A DNA stretch of 64,000 bases, taken from contig NZ_JAKRFI010000001.1 of NCBI RefSeq assembly GCF_022348165.1, positions 124,001-188,000 on the forward strand, in the 5' to 3' direction. The notes beneath the pieces were generated by a model, which searched no databases, was not told the origin of the DNA, and was given only the letters and a program-made list of their open reading frames with translations. Position numbers and translations under genes: made by a program. Shown in pieces: positions 42,126-51,103 of the stretch. Each line of letters opens with the position of its first letter. Position 1 is the first letter of the stretch. Source of the DNA: Halomonas sp. McH1-25 (lineage in GTDB: Bacteria > Pseudomonadota > Gammaproteobacteria > Pseudomonadales > Halomonadaceae).

Positions 42126-42142
42126 TTAGCTTTCAAAGCTAA
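42126..42142. repeat. 8-bp dyad downstream of the 42152 gene
   Basis: TTAGCTTT-C-AAAGCTAA, perfect arms with one central base. No T run adjoins, so it is not a standard terminator; it may be an operator for the chemoreceptor gene. The related string GCTAATGTTT occurs both here (42118) and at 41978. Confidence 0.4.
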
Positions 42143-42151
42143 TACCTTTGT

Positions 42152-42400
42152 TCACGAAACGATTCTCAATACATTGCGCCAACTGAAGTGCTGATCTTTC
42201 AGTCGGCTATCCTCATTGAGCGGACGATGGTCGAGTGGGTCCGGAGCGACCTGATCGCCCTGGTAATGACCTTCGCGAAGGACGTCCGTCACTTCCAGCA
42301 CGATGATACGGTGGCCAATCGCTGCGCCGACTTCGACTTTCTGACCCACCCGAAGCGCCCTGGCATCTCCCAAGGGCGGTTTTCTTTCCTGGTAAAGCAT
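42152..42400 (-). CDS. Small hypothetical protein
   Basis: 82 residues from ATG 42400, with AAGGAGG upstream; the longer frame to 42574 would overlap the divergent pncC start. Beta-rich start (LYQERKPPLGDARALRVGQK, VEVGAAIGHRIIVLEVTDVL) followed by a charged tail containing DQVAPDPLDHRPLNEDSRLK. No signal peptide, membrane segment or family recognised. The strong ribosome site and codon use favour a real gene. It diverges from pncC across about 170 bp. Confidence 0.7.
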   Translation of the reverse strand: MLYQERKPPLGDARALRVGQKVEVGAAIGHRIIVLEVTDVLREGHYQGDQVAPDPLDHRPLNEDSRLKDQHFSWRNVLRIVS

Positions 42401-42573
42401 TTGGTTAGCCTCCTTGCCTGCTGATTGCAGCGTAGGCCATCCATCGAGTGAGTGATAAATCGCGTGGCTGATAAAAGAGGGGCTCGAAATCGTCCCTCGG
42501 CTGGCTATGCTGGTCATAGGCTGGTAACGCTTGGCAAACAAGGACGTCAAGCAAGGACACAGGAGACGAGGCA

Positions 42574-43080
42574 ATGGATCTGCTTGAAACGGTAACCCGT
42601 TATCTGAACGACAATGAATTGATACTGACTACTGCCGAATCCTGCACGGCGGGGCTGATCGTTTCCGAACTGGCTCGCGTGCCGGGGAGCGGTCAGTCCA
42701 TCGACTGCGGTTTGGCGGTGTATTCGCCCGAGGCCAAGAATCGCTACCTGTCGGTCAGCTTCGATACCATCGAGCGCTATGGGCTGACCAGCGAGGAAAC
42801 CTCGCGAGAGATGGCTTTGGGCGCCATCGACAACAATGGGGCCAATGTCGCGATTGCCAATACGGGGGTCGCCGGACCGGGCGCGCCGGACGATATTCCC
42901 GTGGGTACGGTCTGCTTTGCCTGGGCTTTCAGGCACGCAGGACAATTGTACGTGTATACCCGAACACGGCGATTTTCAGGCGATCGCAACGAGGTCAGGC
43001 TGGCTGCGGCGCATCATGCGCTCGAGCAGGTGCCGGCGCTGCATCGTGAGGTTCTCGAAGGCAAGGCGCCGCCGGTCTGA
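42574..43080 (+). CDS. pncC: Nicotinamide-nucleotide amidohydrolase (CinA C-terminal domain)
   Basis: 168 residues, a stand-alone CinA-C domain. ILTTAESCTAGLIVSEL is the signature with the catalytic serine, and NTGVAGPGAPDD plus VPVGTVCFAWAF-like residues follow. The enzyme deamidates NMN to nicotinate mononucleotide, recycling NMN made by NAD-dependent DNA ligase. The NAD synthase gene follows 51 bases later on the same strand, so two steps of the same recycling route are encoded together. Cytoplasmic. Confidence 0.9.
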   Translation: MDLLETVTRYLNDNELILTTAESCTAGLIVSELARVPGSGQSIDCGLAVYSPEAKNRYLSVSFDTIERYGLTSEETSREMALGAIDNNGANVAIANTGVAGPGAPDDIPVGTVCFAWAFRHAGQLYVYTRTRRFSGDRNEVRLAAAHHALEQVPALHREVLEGKAPPV

Positions 43081-43131
43081 TCGTATCGAAAGATCAGTGA
43101 ACATAGTGACATCTCACCCAAGGAGGGCCCA

Positions 43132-43962
43132 ATGGCAACGGAAGTCGGTACCGAGCAGCAGGAAATCATCCAGGCTTTGGCCGTACAGGCATCCATCGAT
43201 CCACAGCAGGAAATCGATCGGCGCGTTGGCTTTCTGTGCGAACAGCTTGTCGAAACCGGTCAGCATGCCCTGGTGCTGGGGATCAGTGGTGGCGTCGATT
43301 CCACGGTCGCCGGTCGGCTGTGCCAGCTTGCCGTCGAACAGGCACGTCAACGCGGCGTCGAGGCGCGTTTCTATGCCATGCGCCTGCCATACGGTGAACA
43401 GAAGGACGAAGAGGAGGCGCAACAGGCGATTGGTTTCATCCAGCCCGACGAGGTATTGGTGACCAACGTGAAGCCGGCCAGTGATGCCTTGTTGGCCTCC
43501 ATGGAGGAGGGCGGACTGACGTTCGATAGCGATGGCCAGCGCGACTTCGTCATGGGCAATATCAAGGCCCGCCAGCGCATGATCGCTCAGTACGGCGTGG
43601 CAGGCGCCAGAGGGGGCCTGGTAGTGGGAACCGACCAGGCCGCTGAAGCGCTGATGGGGTTCTTTACCAAGTACGGCGACGGGGCGTGCGATCTGGTTCC
43701 GCTGACCGGGCTGACCAAGGGGCAGGTCAGGGAACTTGGCCGTACGCTGGGGGCGCCTTCCCAACTCGTCGAGAAGGTTCCAACCGCCGATCTGGAATCG
43801 TTACGACCGCAGTTGACGGATGAGGATGCCTTGGGCGTCACCTATGCACAGATCGATCGTTTCCTGACGGGGCAGGCGATCGAGGATGAGGCTTACCGGA
43901 TCATCGTCGGCACCTATCGGCGTACCGAACACAAGCGTCAGCTGCCCAAGACACCGGGTTGA
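43132..43962 (+). CDS. nadE: NAD+ synthase, ammonia-dependent
   Basis: 276 residues, the short ammonia-dependent form without a glutaminase domain. The PP-loop SGGVDS is at residues 52-57; GNIKARQRMIAQY, VVGTDQAAEALMGFFTKYGDG split across the deamido-NAD/ATP pocket, and KVPTADLESLRPQLTDE are typical. It converts nicotinate adenine dinucleotide to NAD+ with ATP and NH3. AAGGAGGG precedes ATG 43132. Likely co-transcribed with pncC. Confidence 0.95.
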   Translation: MATEVGTEQQEIIQALAVQASIDPQQEIDRRVGFLCEQLVETGQHALVLGISGGVDSTVAGRLCQLAVEQARQRGVEARFYAMRLPYGEQKDEEEAQQAIGFIQPDEVLVTNVKPASDALLASMEEGGLTFDSDGQRDFVMGNIKARQRMIAQYGVAGARGGLVVGTDQAAEALMGFFTKYGDGACDLVPLTGLTKGQVRELGRTLGAPSQLVEKVPTADLESLRPQLTDEDALGVTYAQIDRFLTGQAIEDEAYRIIVGTYRRTEHKRQLPKTPG

Positions 43963-44069
43963 GCGGGGCAAGAGCCGTCACAGGGTGGGTGCGTCTCTCG
44001 CCCTGGCGGTGCTTTTGTCTGCGCTGACTAGCGATTCGCAATGCAACGGGCCAGGGAGGGCTACGCGTC

Positions 44070-45320
44070 GTGCAAGACATGAATATCGTGTTGGCCAGTT
44101 TGGGTGGGTTCATCTTCGTTCTGGGGTTGTTGTCTAGCCCCATCGACAAGTCATGGCTCTCGCCGCCGCTGCTTGCCTTCATTTTCGGCGTCATGCTCGG
44201 GCCCGAAGGCCTGGGCTGGCTCGCTCCGTCGTCCTGGGGCAATCCCGAACACCTCCTGGAAGAAGTTGCCCGTCTGACCTTGGGTATCAGCCTGATGGCG
44301 ATTGCACTCAGGCTACCGCCCAGTTATCCACTCCGGCAATGGAAGGCGCTGGGCATTCTGTTGGGCATCGGCATGCCCGCCATGTGGCTGATCAGTGGGC
44401 TGCTCAGCTTTTGGACGTTGCCGCTCCCCTTGTGGGTGGCTCTGCTCGTGGGCGCGTGTGTCTGCGCCACCGACCCGGTCATTGCCTCGTCGATCGTGAC
44501 CGGTGGCGTTGCCAAGAACAACCTACCCGGTGGATTCCGGCATCTGCTATCCAGTGAATCGGGTGCCAACGATGGACTGGCCTATCCCCTGGTGTTTTTG
44601 CCGATACTCGTGCTATCCGCCGAGACCGGCGGCGTCTGGCAAGAGTGGGCGCTCAAGGTCTGGCTATGGGAAGTGGGAGGCAGCATCGCCATCGGGGCGT
44701 TGCTCGGCTGGTTAAGCGGTCGCGCGCTGCAGTGGGCCGAGGCCAGAAAGTACTTGGATCAGCCTTCGTTCATGTCGGTAACCCTGTCATTGACCATTCT
44801 CGTCCTCGGCGTAGGCAAGTTGTGCGGTACCGACAGTATTCTGGCCGTGTTCGTGGCTGGGCTGTTCTTCGACCAGGTCGTCGGCGGCCAGGAGCGCTCC
44901 GAAGAGAACAATGTCCAGGAAGCCGTCAACATGTTCTTTACCCTGCCGGTGTTCGTCCTGTTCGGCTTGATCGCGCCGTGGGGCGAATGGTTGGCGTTGG
45001 GCTGGTCGGGGCTGGGGCTGGTCACGCTGATCCTGCTGTTGCGTCGCCTGCCGGTCATTCTAGCGTTGAGACCGTGGCTCGGACCGGTACGGCAATGGCG
45101 CATCGCCCTGGTCATGGGGTGGTTCGGTCCGATTGGCGTATCGGCGTTGTTCTATGCGGCATTGTCATCCAGGCATACGGGCAATCACGAGGTCTGGATC
45201 GTGTCCAGTCTCGTCGTGCTCGCCTCGATCGTCGTTCATGGCGCGACCGCGGCGCCTTTCGCCAAGTGGTATGGCCGTGTCGCCGGACGCGACCGGGGCC
45301 AACGCGAAGATATGTCGTGA
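44070..45320 (+). CDS. Cation:proton antiporter (CPA family)
   Basis: 416 residues, about 12 membrane segments. Landmarks: LAFIFGVMLGPEGLGW, VGACVCATDPVIASSIVTGG (the T-DP unwound helix of Na+/H+ exchangers) and SSESGANDGLAYPLVFLP, where the ND pair corresponds to the ion-binding site. The start is GTG 44070; ATG 44079 is an alternative. A role in Na+ or K+ homeostasis fits a salt-adapted host. Single gene, closed by a strong hairpin. Confidence 0.9.
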   Translation: MQDMNIVLASLGGFIFVLGLLSSPIDKSWLSPPLLAFIFGVMLGPEGLGWLAPSSWGNPEHLLEEVARLTLGISLMAIALRLPPSYPLRQWKALGILLGIGMPAMWLISGLLSFWTLPLPLWVALLVGACVCATDPVIASSIVTGGVAKNNLPGGFRHLLSSESGANDGLAYPLVFLPILVLSAETGGVWQEWALKVWLWEVGGSIAIGALLGWLSGRALQWAEARKYLDQPSFMSVTLSLTILVLGVGKLCGTDSILAVFVAGLFFDQVVGGQERSEENNVQEAVNMFFTLPVFVLFGLIAPWGEWLALGWSGLGLVTLILLLRRLPVILALRPWLGPVRQWRIALVMGWFGPIGVSALFYAALSSRHTGNHEVWIVSSLVVLASIVVHGATAAPFAKWYGRVAGRDRGQREDMS

Positions 45321-45341
45321 GAGGTAATGTTCTGTGAGTCG

Positions 45342-45370
45342 GGTAGGCAACCCCGGAAAGGTTGCCTACC
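45342..45370 (+). terminator. Hairpin after the antiporter gene
   Basis: Perfect 11-bp stem GGTAGGCAACC / GGTTGCCTACC with a seven-base loop, 22 bases after the stop. Only TT follows, so termination may be partial. Confidence 0.55.
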
Positions 45371-45427
45371 TTGAGCGTGAGTGTGACGCTCAGTGCATTT
45401 CCACCCAAGGAATCAGGGAGACATATC

Positions 45428-45634
45428 ATGACACGAGGTTTGGGAGGCAAATCACCGGCCAATATCACGCATTATCTCAAGGGAGTGGATTTTCCTGCCA
45501 GTAAGCAGGACCTTGAAACGTGTGCCAAGCAGAACGACGCAGAAAGCGACGTCATGGAAGTGATTCGTGCGCTGCCCGACGAACGCTACGAAAGCATGGC
45601 CGACGTGACGAAAGGGGTCGGACAGGTCGAGTGA
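45428..45634 (+). CDS. DUF2795-domain protein
   Basis: 68 residues from ATG 45428, with CAGGGAGAC upstream. SPANITHYLKGVDFPASKQD, then DVMEVIRALPDERYESMADV, is the DUF2795 pattern (an S-P-x-I-x-x-L-x-G-x-x-F/Y-P-A-S-K start and an LP--Y middle). These small proteins are common in high-GC bacteria and halophiles; function is unknown. Has its own terminator. Confidence 0.88.
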   Translation: MTRGLGGKSPANITHYLKGVDFPASKQDLETCAKQNDAESDVMEVIRALPDERYESMADVTKGVGQVE

Positions 45635-45660
45635 TCTCTGGCCAGGAACGATTAGGCAAC

Positions 45661-45691
45661 AATGGCCCGGCTCATGTGTCGGGCCATTTTC
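45661..45691 (+). terminator. Terminator of the DUF2795 gene
   Basis: Perfect 9-bp stem AATGGCCCG / CGGGCCATT with a ten-base loop and TTTC after it, 26 bases past the stop. Confidence 0.75.
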
Positions 45692-45926
45692 ATGGCATGA
45701 CAGATGATGGGCGCAGCGTTCATGGGCGATTCGACTTGCAACGGGAGGTAACGTAACCCGGGGATATTCAGCGATTGTGGCAATCTTGGTATAGGAACGG
45801 TAAGCGGAGTTTTCCGCTTTGCATCTCGCCTGATAATTGCTTGTGTAAAGCATGGCTATTCGCTTGATCGCGATGAGCGCAAACGAGACAGACTGTTTTT
45901 CTCTAGAGCCGTTCGGCGAATCGATC

Positions 45927-46328
45927 ATGCTTGGCAAAACCCCTGTGGCTTACTCGCAGCGTTATTACGAAAAAACACTGATCAGCGCCAACCGGTTGCT
46001 GGGGCTGCCAAACCCGGTATGGAGCGGCGTCGCCACGGCGATGCTGGGCATGACGTGCTGGTTCGCCAGCGGCCTCACGCTGTGGGGGTTCCTCGGACGT
46101 TACGGTCTGTGGCTGGTCGGGGTGGCTTGCCTGCTGTGGCTGCTGCTGAAATGCATTACTCCCAGCCGTTCGCGTCTTCGCCGGGTCGCCTTGCAAGAGC
46201 ATCAGGCAGAAGTGCTGCGTGTCGCCAAGGCCTATGCTGTCGATCCTACCAGCATCCGTGTCGTGGATAGCGAGGAAGAGCGTCGCGAGTGCGAAGAAAT
46301 GCCCGTCTCGCCTCGCTTGTCGGCGTGA
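45927..46328 (+). CDS. Hypothetical membrane protein
   Basis: 133 residues from ATG 45927; ATG 45852 in the same frame would add 25 residues and cannot be excluded, since neither has a strong ribosome site. Two membrane segments: VWSGVATAMLGMTCWFASGL and YGLWLVGVACLLWLLLKCI, followed by a charged cytoplasmic-like tail with EEERRECEE. No family recognised. A small AAGCGGA/TCCGCTT hairpin lies upstream at 45802-45819. Precedes a two-component system by about 145 bases. Confidence 0.6.
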   Translation: MLGKTPVAYSQRYYEKTLISANRLLGLPNPVWSGVATAMLGMTCWFASGLTLWGFLGRYGLWLVGVACLLWLLLKCITPSRSRLRRVALQEHQAEVLRVAKAYAVDPTSIRVVDSEEERRECEEMPVSPRLSA

Positions 46329-46473
46329 TGCCCTTGTTGGCCATGACGTAACACCTTGGTCGCGTTCGCGGCCCGCGCTCCAGCGAGTATCCTGATCGTC
46401 GCTAACTCAAACGATAGCGATGACGATGAATCATGGCACAACGAAACACCGGGGAACGTTGGCGGGGCTGGGC

Positions 46474-47190
46474 ATGACGATGACCCCAGCGACACTCATC
46501 GTGGTCGATGACGACATCGAGATTCGCGAGCTCCTGGCCGATTACCTGGGGCGGCATGGTTTTCGGACCCGGGTGGCAGAAGATGCCGCTGCACTGCGTC
46601 GGCTACTGGCGGATGACATCCCCGATCTGCTCATCGTCGACATCATGTTGCCCGGGGAGGATGGTTTTGCCATCTGTCGCGATGTACGGCGAAGCAGCGA
46701 CCTACCCATCATCATGCTCACGGCCAGTGCCGACGATACCGACCGGATATTGGGATTGGAGCTGGGAGCGGACGACTATCTGAGCAAGCCGTTCAATCCT
46801 CGCGAGCTGCTGGCGAGGATCAAGGCGGTACTGCGGCGTACCCGGGCGAGATTGCCGTCGGATCATGCCCGTTGGTTGCGCTTCGGCCCGTGGCAACTGG
46901 ATCGGGTCACACGCGAGCTGATCGACGACAAGGGTGAGCGGAGCGCCCTGTCGGGGGCCGACTACCAATTACTGCAGGTCTTTCTCGATCACCCCGAGCA
47001 GGTCCTTTCCCGTGATGCGCTTTTCGATCTTAGCCGTGGCCGGCCTGCGCCGCCGCTCGATCGCTCGATCGATGTCCATGTCTGCCGGCTGCGCCAGCGC
47101 CTCGGCGAAGATGCGCAGCACTCCCAGTTGATCAAGACCGTCCGTGGTGCAGGCTATGTGCTCACTGCGCAGGTGGAAAGCGTGCAGTGA
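46474..47190 (+). CDS. OmpR-family response regulator (GltR-like)
   Basis: 238 residues from ATG 46474; the frame is open to ATG 46420. The receiver domain has the acidic pair VVDDD, the phosphoacceptor Asp in LLIVDIMLPGEDG, the T in IIMLTAS and the Lys in YLSKPFNP; the C-terminal winged helix has LSGADYQLLQVFLDHPEQVL and LIKTVRGAGYVLT. Its stop overlaps the kinase GTG by four bases. With the kinase it sits immediately before a sugar ABC importer, as in the GltR/GtrS glucose system of pseudomonads, so it probably activates that operon. Confidence 0.9.
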   Translation: MTMTPATLIVVDDDIEIRELLADYLGRHGFRTRVAEDAAALRRLLADDIPDLLIVDIMLPGEDGFAICRDVRRSSDLPIIMLTASADDTDRILGLELGADDYLSKPFNPRELLARIKAVLRRTRARLPSDHARWLRFGPWQLDRVTRELIDDKGERSALSGADYQLLQVFLDHPEQVLSRDALFDLSRGRPAPPLDRSIDVHVCRLRQRLGEDAQHSQLIKTVRGAGYVLTAQVESVQ

Positions 47191-48677
47191 GCCCGGACGA
47201 GACGCGACCGTCCCTGCGCCGACGCGGGCGTCGCTGGCTGGCCCGCTACATGCCTGCGTCGTTGCGTGGACGTTTCGTGTTGATCATGATCGTCGGCGTA
47301 CTCAGCGCTCAGCTTGCGAGCTATGCGCTATGGTCGGCGCAGGCACGCTCGTCCCAGAACGCGCAGCTCGATGAAATGGCCGGCAGCCTGGCCTACAGCA
47401 TTTCTTCCACGGTCAGGTTCTTTCGTTCCCTACCTTACGAATATCGGCATATCGTGCTGGAGCAATTGCGCGACATGGGCGGCACGCGGTTCTTCGTCAG
47501 CGTCAACGAGCATCGGATCCCGGTCCTCGACATCGGACAGGGTGAGCGCAAGGCGATGGTCGTCGAGCGGGTCCGTGCTGTCCTGAGACATGAGCTGGGC
47601 ATTCAGGATGCCCTGGTCGAGTTTTCCAGTCCCGACACGCTACGCGTATTCAACAATGAAGTCTTGTTGCGCGACCTGCCGCCGCGTTGGGGACGGCACA
47701 CATTGCTGATGGGGCCCGTCTCGCCGCCGATTCTGGTCATCCAGATGCCGCTCGAGGATACCGCATGGCTCTACGTGGCGACTACGCTGCCGATGGGCAT
47801 CGATGAACGTAGCTGGCTGTCAGCGGATCGCCTGTTCGTGCTGTTCGTGGTGCTGGTGACCGTGCTGGGATTGTCGTTCTGGGTCATCCGCAGTGTGACC
47901 CGTCCCTTGGCGCGCCTGGCGCGGGCGGCCCGACAGTTGGGCGACAGCCTTCAGGCCGTGCCGCTGTCCGAACGTGGGCCGCGTGAAGTGGCCGCTTCGG
48001 CGCAGGCGTTCAATCGCATGCAGGAGCGTATCCATAGCCAGATCAAGGAACGCGAGCGGCTCTTTTCGGCCATTTCGCACGATCTCAAGACGCCCATTAC
48101 TCGCTTGCGCCTGCGTGCCGAGATGCTCGATGACGCCGTGCAGCGCGAACGCTTCTGCGCCTCGCTCGATGAGCTGGATACCCTGGTCAAGGGGGCGCTG
48201 GCCTCCGTCAAGGGGCTGGACCTGGACGAAAGGCCAGCGGTCGTCGACGTGCGCGAGCTTCTGGTGGCGCTGGCCCAGGAACTGGAGGTACAGGGCGGCA
48301 AGATAAGCGTACATGGCGATGCCGCGCGGCTCCGCGTCAAACCGCTGTCATTGAAGCGTTGCCTGGCCAATCTTCTCGAGAACGCCATCTTTCATGGCGG
48401 ACGTGCGGAGGTGACGCTGCAGCGGGGACGGAAGACGTTGGATATCGTCATTCGCGATAACGGCCCGGGCATTCCCGACGATCAGCTCGAGCGGGTCTTC
48501 GCTCCCTTCGTCAGGCTGGAGCCCTCGCGTAGCCGGGATACGGGCGGCAGTGGCCTGGGACTGAGCATTGCCCGTCACATTGCCCACGCCCACGGCGCGG
48601 AACTGATGCTCGCCAACCATCCCTCGGGCGGCCTCGTCGTGACGCTGCGTTTCTCCGGGCATGCGCTGGAGTCGTGA
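47187..48677 (+). CDS. Sensor histidine kinase (GtrS-like)
   Basis: 496 residues. Membrane segments near residues 28-48 and 215-235 enclose a periplasmic sensor domain of about 160 residues. Then HAMP (RSVTRPLARLARAARQLGD), HisKA with His298 in AISHDLKTPITRLR, and an ATPase domain with N-box LANLLENAIFHG, G1 DNGPGIPD and G2 GGSGLGLSI. Overlaps the response regulator gene (GTGA). Likely senses a sugar or sugar acid and controls the ABC importer downstream. Confidence 0.92.
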   Translation: MSPDETRPSLRRRGRRWLARYMPASLRGRFVLIMIVGVLSAQLASYALWSAQARSSQNAQLDEMAGSLAYSISSTVRFFRSLPYEYRHIVLEQLRDMGGTRFFVSVNEHRIPVLDIGQGERKAMVVERVRAVLRHELGIQDALVEFSSPDTLRVFNNEVLLRDLPPRWGRHTLLMGPVSPPILVIQMPLEDTAWLYVATTLPMGIDERSWLSADRLFVLFVVLVTVLGLSFWVIRSVTRPLARLARAARQLGDSLQAVPLSERGPREVAASAQAFNRMQERIHSQIKERERLFSAISHDLKTPITRLRLRAEMLDDAVQRERFCASLDELDTLVKGALASVKGLDLDERPAVVDVRELLVALAQELEVQGGKISVHGDAARLRVKPLSLKRCLANLLENAIFHGGRAEVTLQRGRKTLDIVIRDNGPGIPDDQLERVFAPFVRLEPSRSRDTGGSGLGLSIARHIAHAHGAELMLANHPSGGLVVTLRFSGHALES

Positions 48678-48693
48678 GTCACGTGGCGGCGGC

Positions 48694-48715
48694 TTTATTA
48701 CAGCCATGTAATAAA
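48694..48715. promoter_or_regulatory. Candidate operator of the sugar ABC importer operon
   Basis: TTTATTACA-GCCA-TGTAATAAA, perfect 9-bp arms, 115 bp before the binding-protein start and 16 bp after the kinase stop. It is the most symmetrical element in this gap, so it is a good candidate site for the adjacent response regulator; the site sequence has not been proven. Confidence 0.55.
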
Positions 48716-48830
48716 GTGCAAACACTATTCAGCAAAGCGTAAGTAACAACCGGCAGGCGAATCGGCTAGCGTGTCCTTATCCACCCGATGGATGAAAGGT
48801 TGACAGAATAACAAGCTAGGAGACACGTCC

Positions 48831-50102
48831 ATGAGAATGCTCAAGCGTACCTTGTTGAAATCGGCGCTCGGTGGCCTGGCCGTAGCGGCCACGTTGGGAA
48901 CCACGGCGCAAGCGGGCGAAGTCGAGGTCCTGCATTGGTGGACTTCCGGCGGTGAGGCGCGTGCCGCCAACGTACTCAAGCAACTGCTGGAAGAAGAGGG
49001 CCATCAATGGAAGGATTTTGCCGTGGCCGGTGGCGGCGGTGAAACGGCGATGACCGTGCTCAAGTCGCGGGCCATGTCCGGAAATCCCCCCTCCGCTGCG
49101 CAGATCAAGGGGCCGGAAATCCAGGAGTGGGGCGAGCTGGGCCTGCTGGGACAGCTCGATAGCGTCGCCGAGGAGGGGGATTGGGACGCATTGTTGCCGC
49201 CCGTGGTTGCCGACATCATGAAGTACGATGGCCAGTATGTCGCGGTACCGGTCAATGTGCACCGCGTCAACTGGCTGTGGGCGAACCCCAAGGTGCTGGA
49301 AGATTCCGGGGTCGAGCAGGTGCCGTCGACCCTCGACGAGCTGTTCGCCGCCGGCGAAAAGATTCGCGAGGCCGGGTACATTCCTCTGGCGCATGGTGGC
49401 CAGCCCTGGCAGGACGCCACCGTCTTCGAGACGGTCGTTCTCGGCACGGGAGGCCCCGAGTTCTATCGCAAGGCGCTGGTGGAGCTGGATCCCGAGGCGC
49501 TCAAGAGCGATACCATGATCCAGGCGCTCGAAACCTTCAAACGCACTCACGAGCTGATGGATGACGGCATGTCCGGCCGCGACTGGAACACGGCCACCTC
49601 GATGGTGATCAATGGCAAAGCCGCCATGCAGTTGATGGGCGACTGGGCCAAGGGGGAATTTACCGCTGCCGGCATGACCCCGGGCGAGGATTACCTCTGT
49701 GCACCGGCGCCGGGAACCCAGGAGGCGTTCACCTTCAACATCGACAGCCTGGCGATGTTCAGAGTCGCCGATGAAGAGGAACAAGAGGCCCAGCGGACGC
49801 TGGCGCGTCTGGTACTCGAGCCGGAATTCCAGAAGACCTTCAATCTGGCCAAGGGCTCGATCCCGGCCCGCCCCGATCTCGACATGAGCGAGTTCGATCA
49901 GTGCGCTCAGCAATCACTCGAGGATTTTCAGCGCACCGCCGAAGAGGGCGGTCTGGTGCCCAGCATGGCCCATGGCATGGCAGTCCGCTCCGACGTGCAG
50001 GGGGCGATCTTCGATGTCGTGACCAACTACTTCAATTCCCCCGACATGACCGCACAGCAGGCCGCGGAGCGCCTGGTCAACACCGCCAACGCGGCGATGT
50101 AA
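48831..50102 (+). CDS. Sugar ABC transporter substrate-binding protein (GtsA-like)
   Basis: 423 residues with a signal peptide ([20 protein letters not shown]). Mature segments [57 protein letters not shown] and [16 protein letters not shown] match periplasmic glucose/mannose receptors of the Pseudomonas GtsA type. AGGAGAC precedes ATG 48831. First gene of the importer operon, preceded by the two-component pair. Confidence 0.92.
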   Translation: MRMLKRTLLKSALGGLAVAATLGTTAQAGEVEVLHWWTSGGEARAANVLKQLLEEEGHQWKDFAVAGGGGETAMTVLKSRAMSGNPPSAAQIKGPEIQEWGELGLLGQLDSVAEEGDWDALLPPVVADIMKYDGQYVAVPVNVHRVNWLWANPKVLEDSGVEQVPSTLDELFAAGEKIREAGYIPLAHGGQPWQDATVFETVVLGTGGPEFYRKALVELDPEALKSDTMIQALETFKRTHELMDDGMSGRDWNTATSMVINGKAAMQLMGDWAKGEFTAAGMTPGEDYLCAPAPGTQEAFTFNIDSLAMFRVADEEEQEAQRTLARLVLEPEFQKTFNLAKGSIPARPDLDMSEFDQCAQQSLEDFQRTAEEGGLVPSMAHGMAVRSDVQGAIFDVVTNYFNSPDMTAQQAAERLVNTANAAM

Positions 50103-50173
50103 CGACAATTCCTCGTTAGCGTGAGGGTGTCCGGTCGGGCGCCCTCCGGTCCTGCACACAAGAGTGATTCGTC

Positions 50174-51103
50174 ATGGTTACCACTACGCTCGGTGACGGC
50201 ACTGGCAGCGCGGCCTCTCGGCGCACGCCTGCCGCCCGGCTTCAGGACTGGCTGCCACGTCTGGTCGTGGCGCCATCCTTCGCCATCTCGCTGTTCTTCG
50301 TCTATGGCTTCATGCTTTGGACTTTCGTCCTGTCATTGACCAATTCGCGCATGCTGCCGCAATACGACTTCATCGGCTTCGCGCAGTATGCGCGGCTGAT
50401 GGAGAACGAACGCTGGTGGGTCGCATCGACCAATCTGGCGATCTTCGGCGGTTTGTTCGTGGTCATATGCCTGGTGATCGGCGCCGGTCTGGCTATTCTG
50501 CTCGACCAGCGGATACGCCAGGAAGGTGTTCTGCGTACGATCTATCTCTATCCCATGGCGTTGTCGCTGATCGTCACCGGCGTGGTCTGGAAATGGCTGC
50601 TCAACCCGTCCCTGGGCATCGAAGCGATGGTCCAGGGGTGGGGATTCGAATCCTTCCAGTTCGACTGGCTGGTCGATTCGGACATGGCCATTTATACCTT
50701 GGTGCTTGCTGCCGTATGGCAGGCCTCGGGATTCGTCATGGCGATGTTCCTGGCCGGGCTGCGCGGCATCGATGACAACATCATCAAGGCCGCTCAACTC
50801 GATGGCGCCAGCCTGCCGCGCGTCTATTGGCGAGTGGTGTTGCCCTGTCTGCGGCCCGTGGTATTCAGCGCAGTGATGATACTGGCGCATATCGCCATCA
50901 AGAGTTTCGACCTGGTGATGGCGCTGACCGGAGGCGGGCCGGGCTATGCCACGGACCTGCCTGCCACGTTCATGTACGTGCATGCCTTCACCCGTGCCCA
51001 GATCGGCCTCGGCTCGGCGAGTGCCATGCTCATGCTCGGTGCCGTGCTGGCGATTCTGGTGCCTTATCTGTTTTCCGAACTGAGGGGGCGCAAGCATGGA
51101 TAA
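50174..51103 (+). CDS. Sugar ABC transporter permease (MalF/GtsB type)
   Basis: 309 residues, six membrane segments. The permease loop that docks the ATPase is AAQLDGASLPRVYWRVVLPCL (EAA-type motif near residue 215). The N-terminus has a short cytoplasmic extension before LVVAPSFAISLFFVYGF. Overlaps the next permease gene by eight bases. Partner of the second permease in the membrane dimer. Confidence 0.92.
   Translation: MVTTTLGDGTGSAASRRTPAARLQDWLPRLVVAPSFAISLFFVYGFMLWTFVLSLTNSRMLPQYDFIGFAQYARLMENERWWVASTNLAIFGGLFVVICLVIGAGLAILLDQRIRQEGVLRTIYLYPMALSLIVTGVVWKWLLNPSLGIEAMVQGWGFESFQFDWLVDSDMAIYTLVLAAVWQASGFVMAMFLAGLRGIDDNIIKAAQLDGASLPRVYWRVVLPCLRPVVFSAVMILAHIAIKSFDLVMALTGGGPGYATDLPATFMYVHAFTRAQIGLGSASAMLMLGAVLAILVPYLFSELRGRKHG

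Noticed and set aside
48816-49913. Open frame of 365 codons opposite the sugar-binding protein
   Set aside because: Antisense shadow of a protein with signal peptide and clear family motifs.
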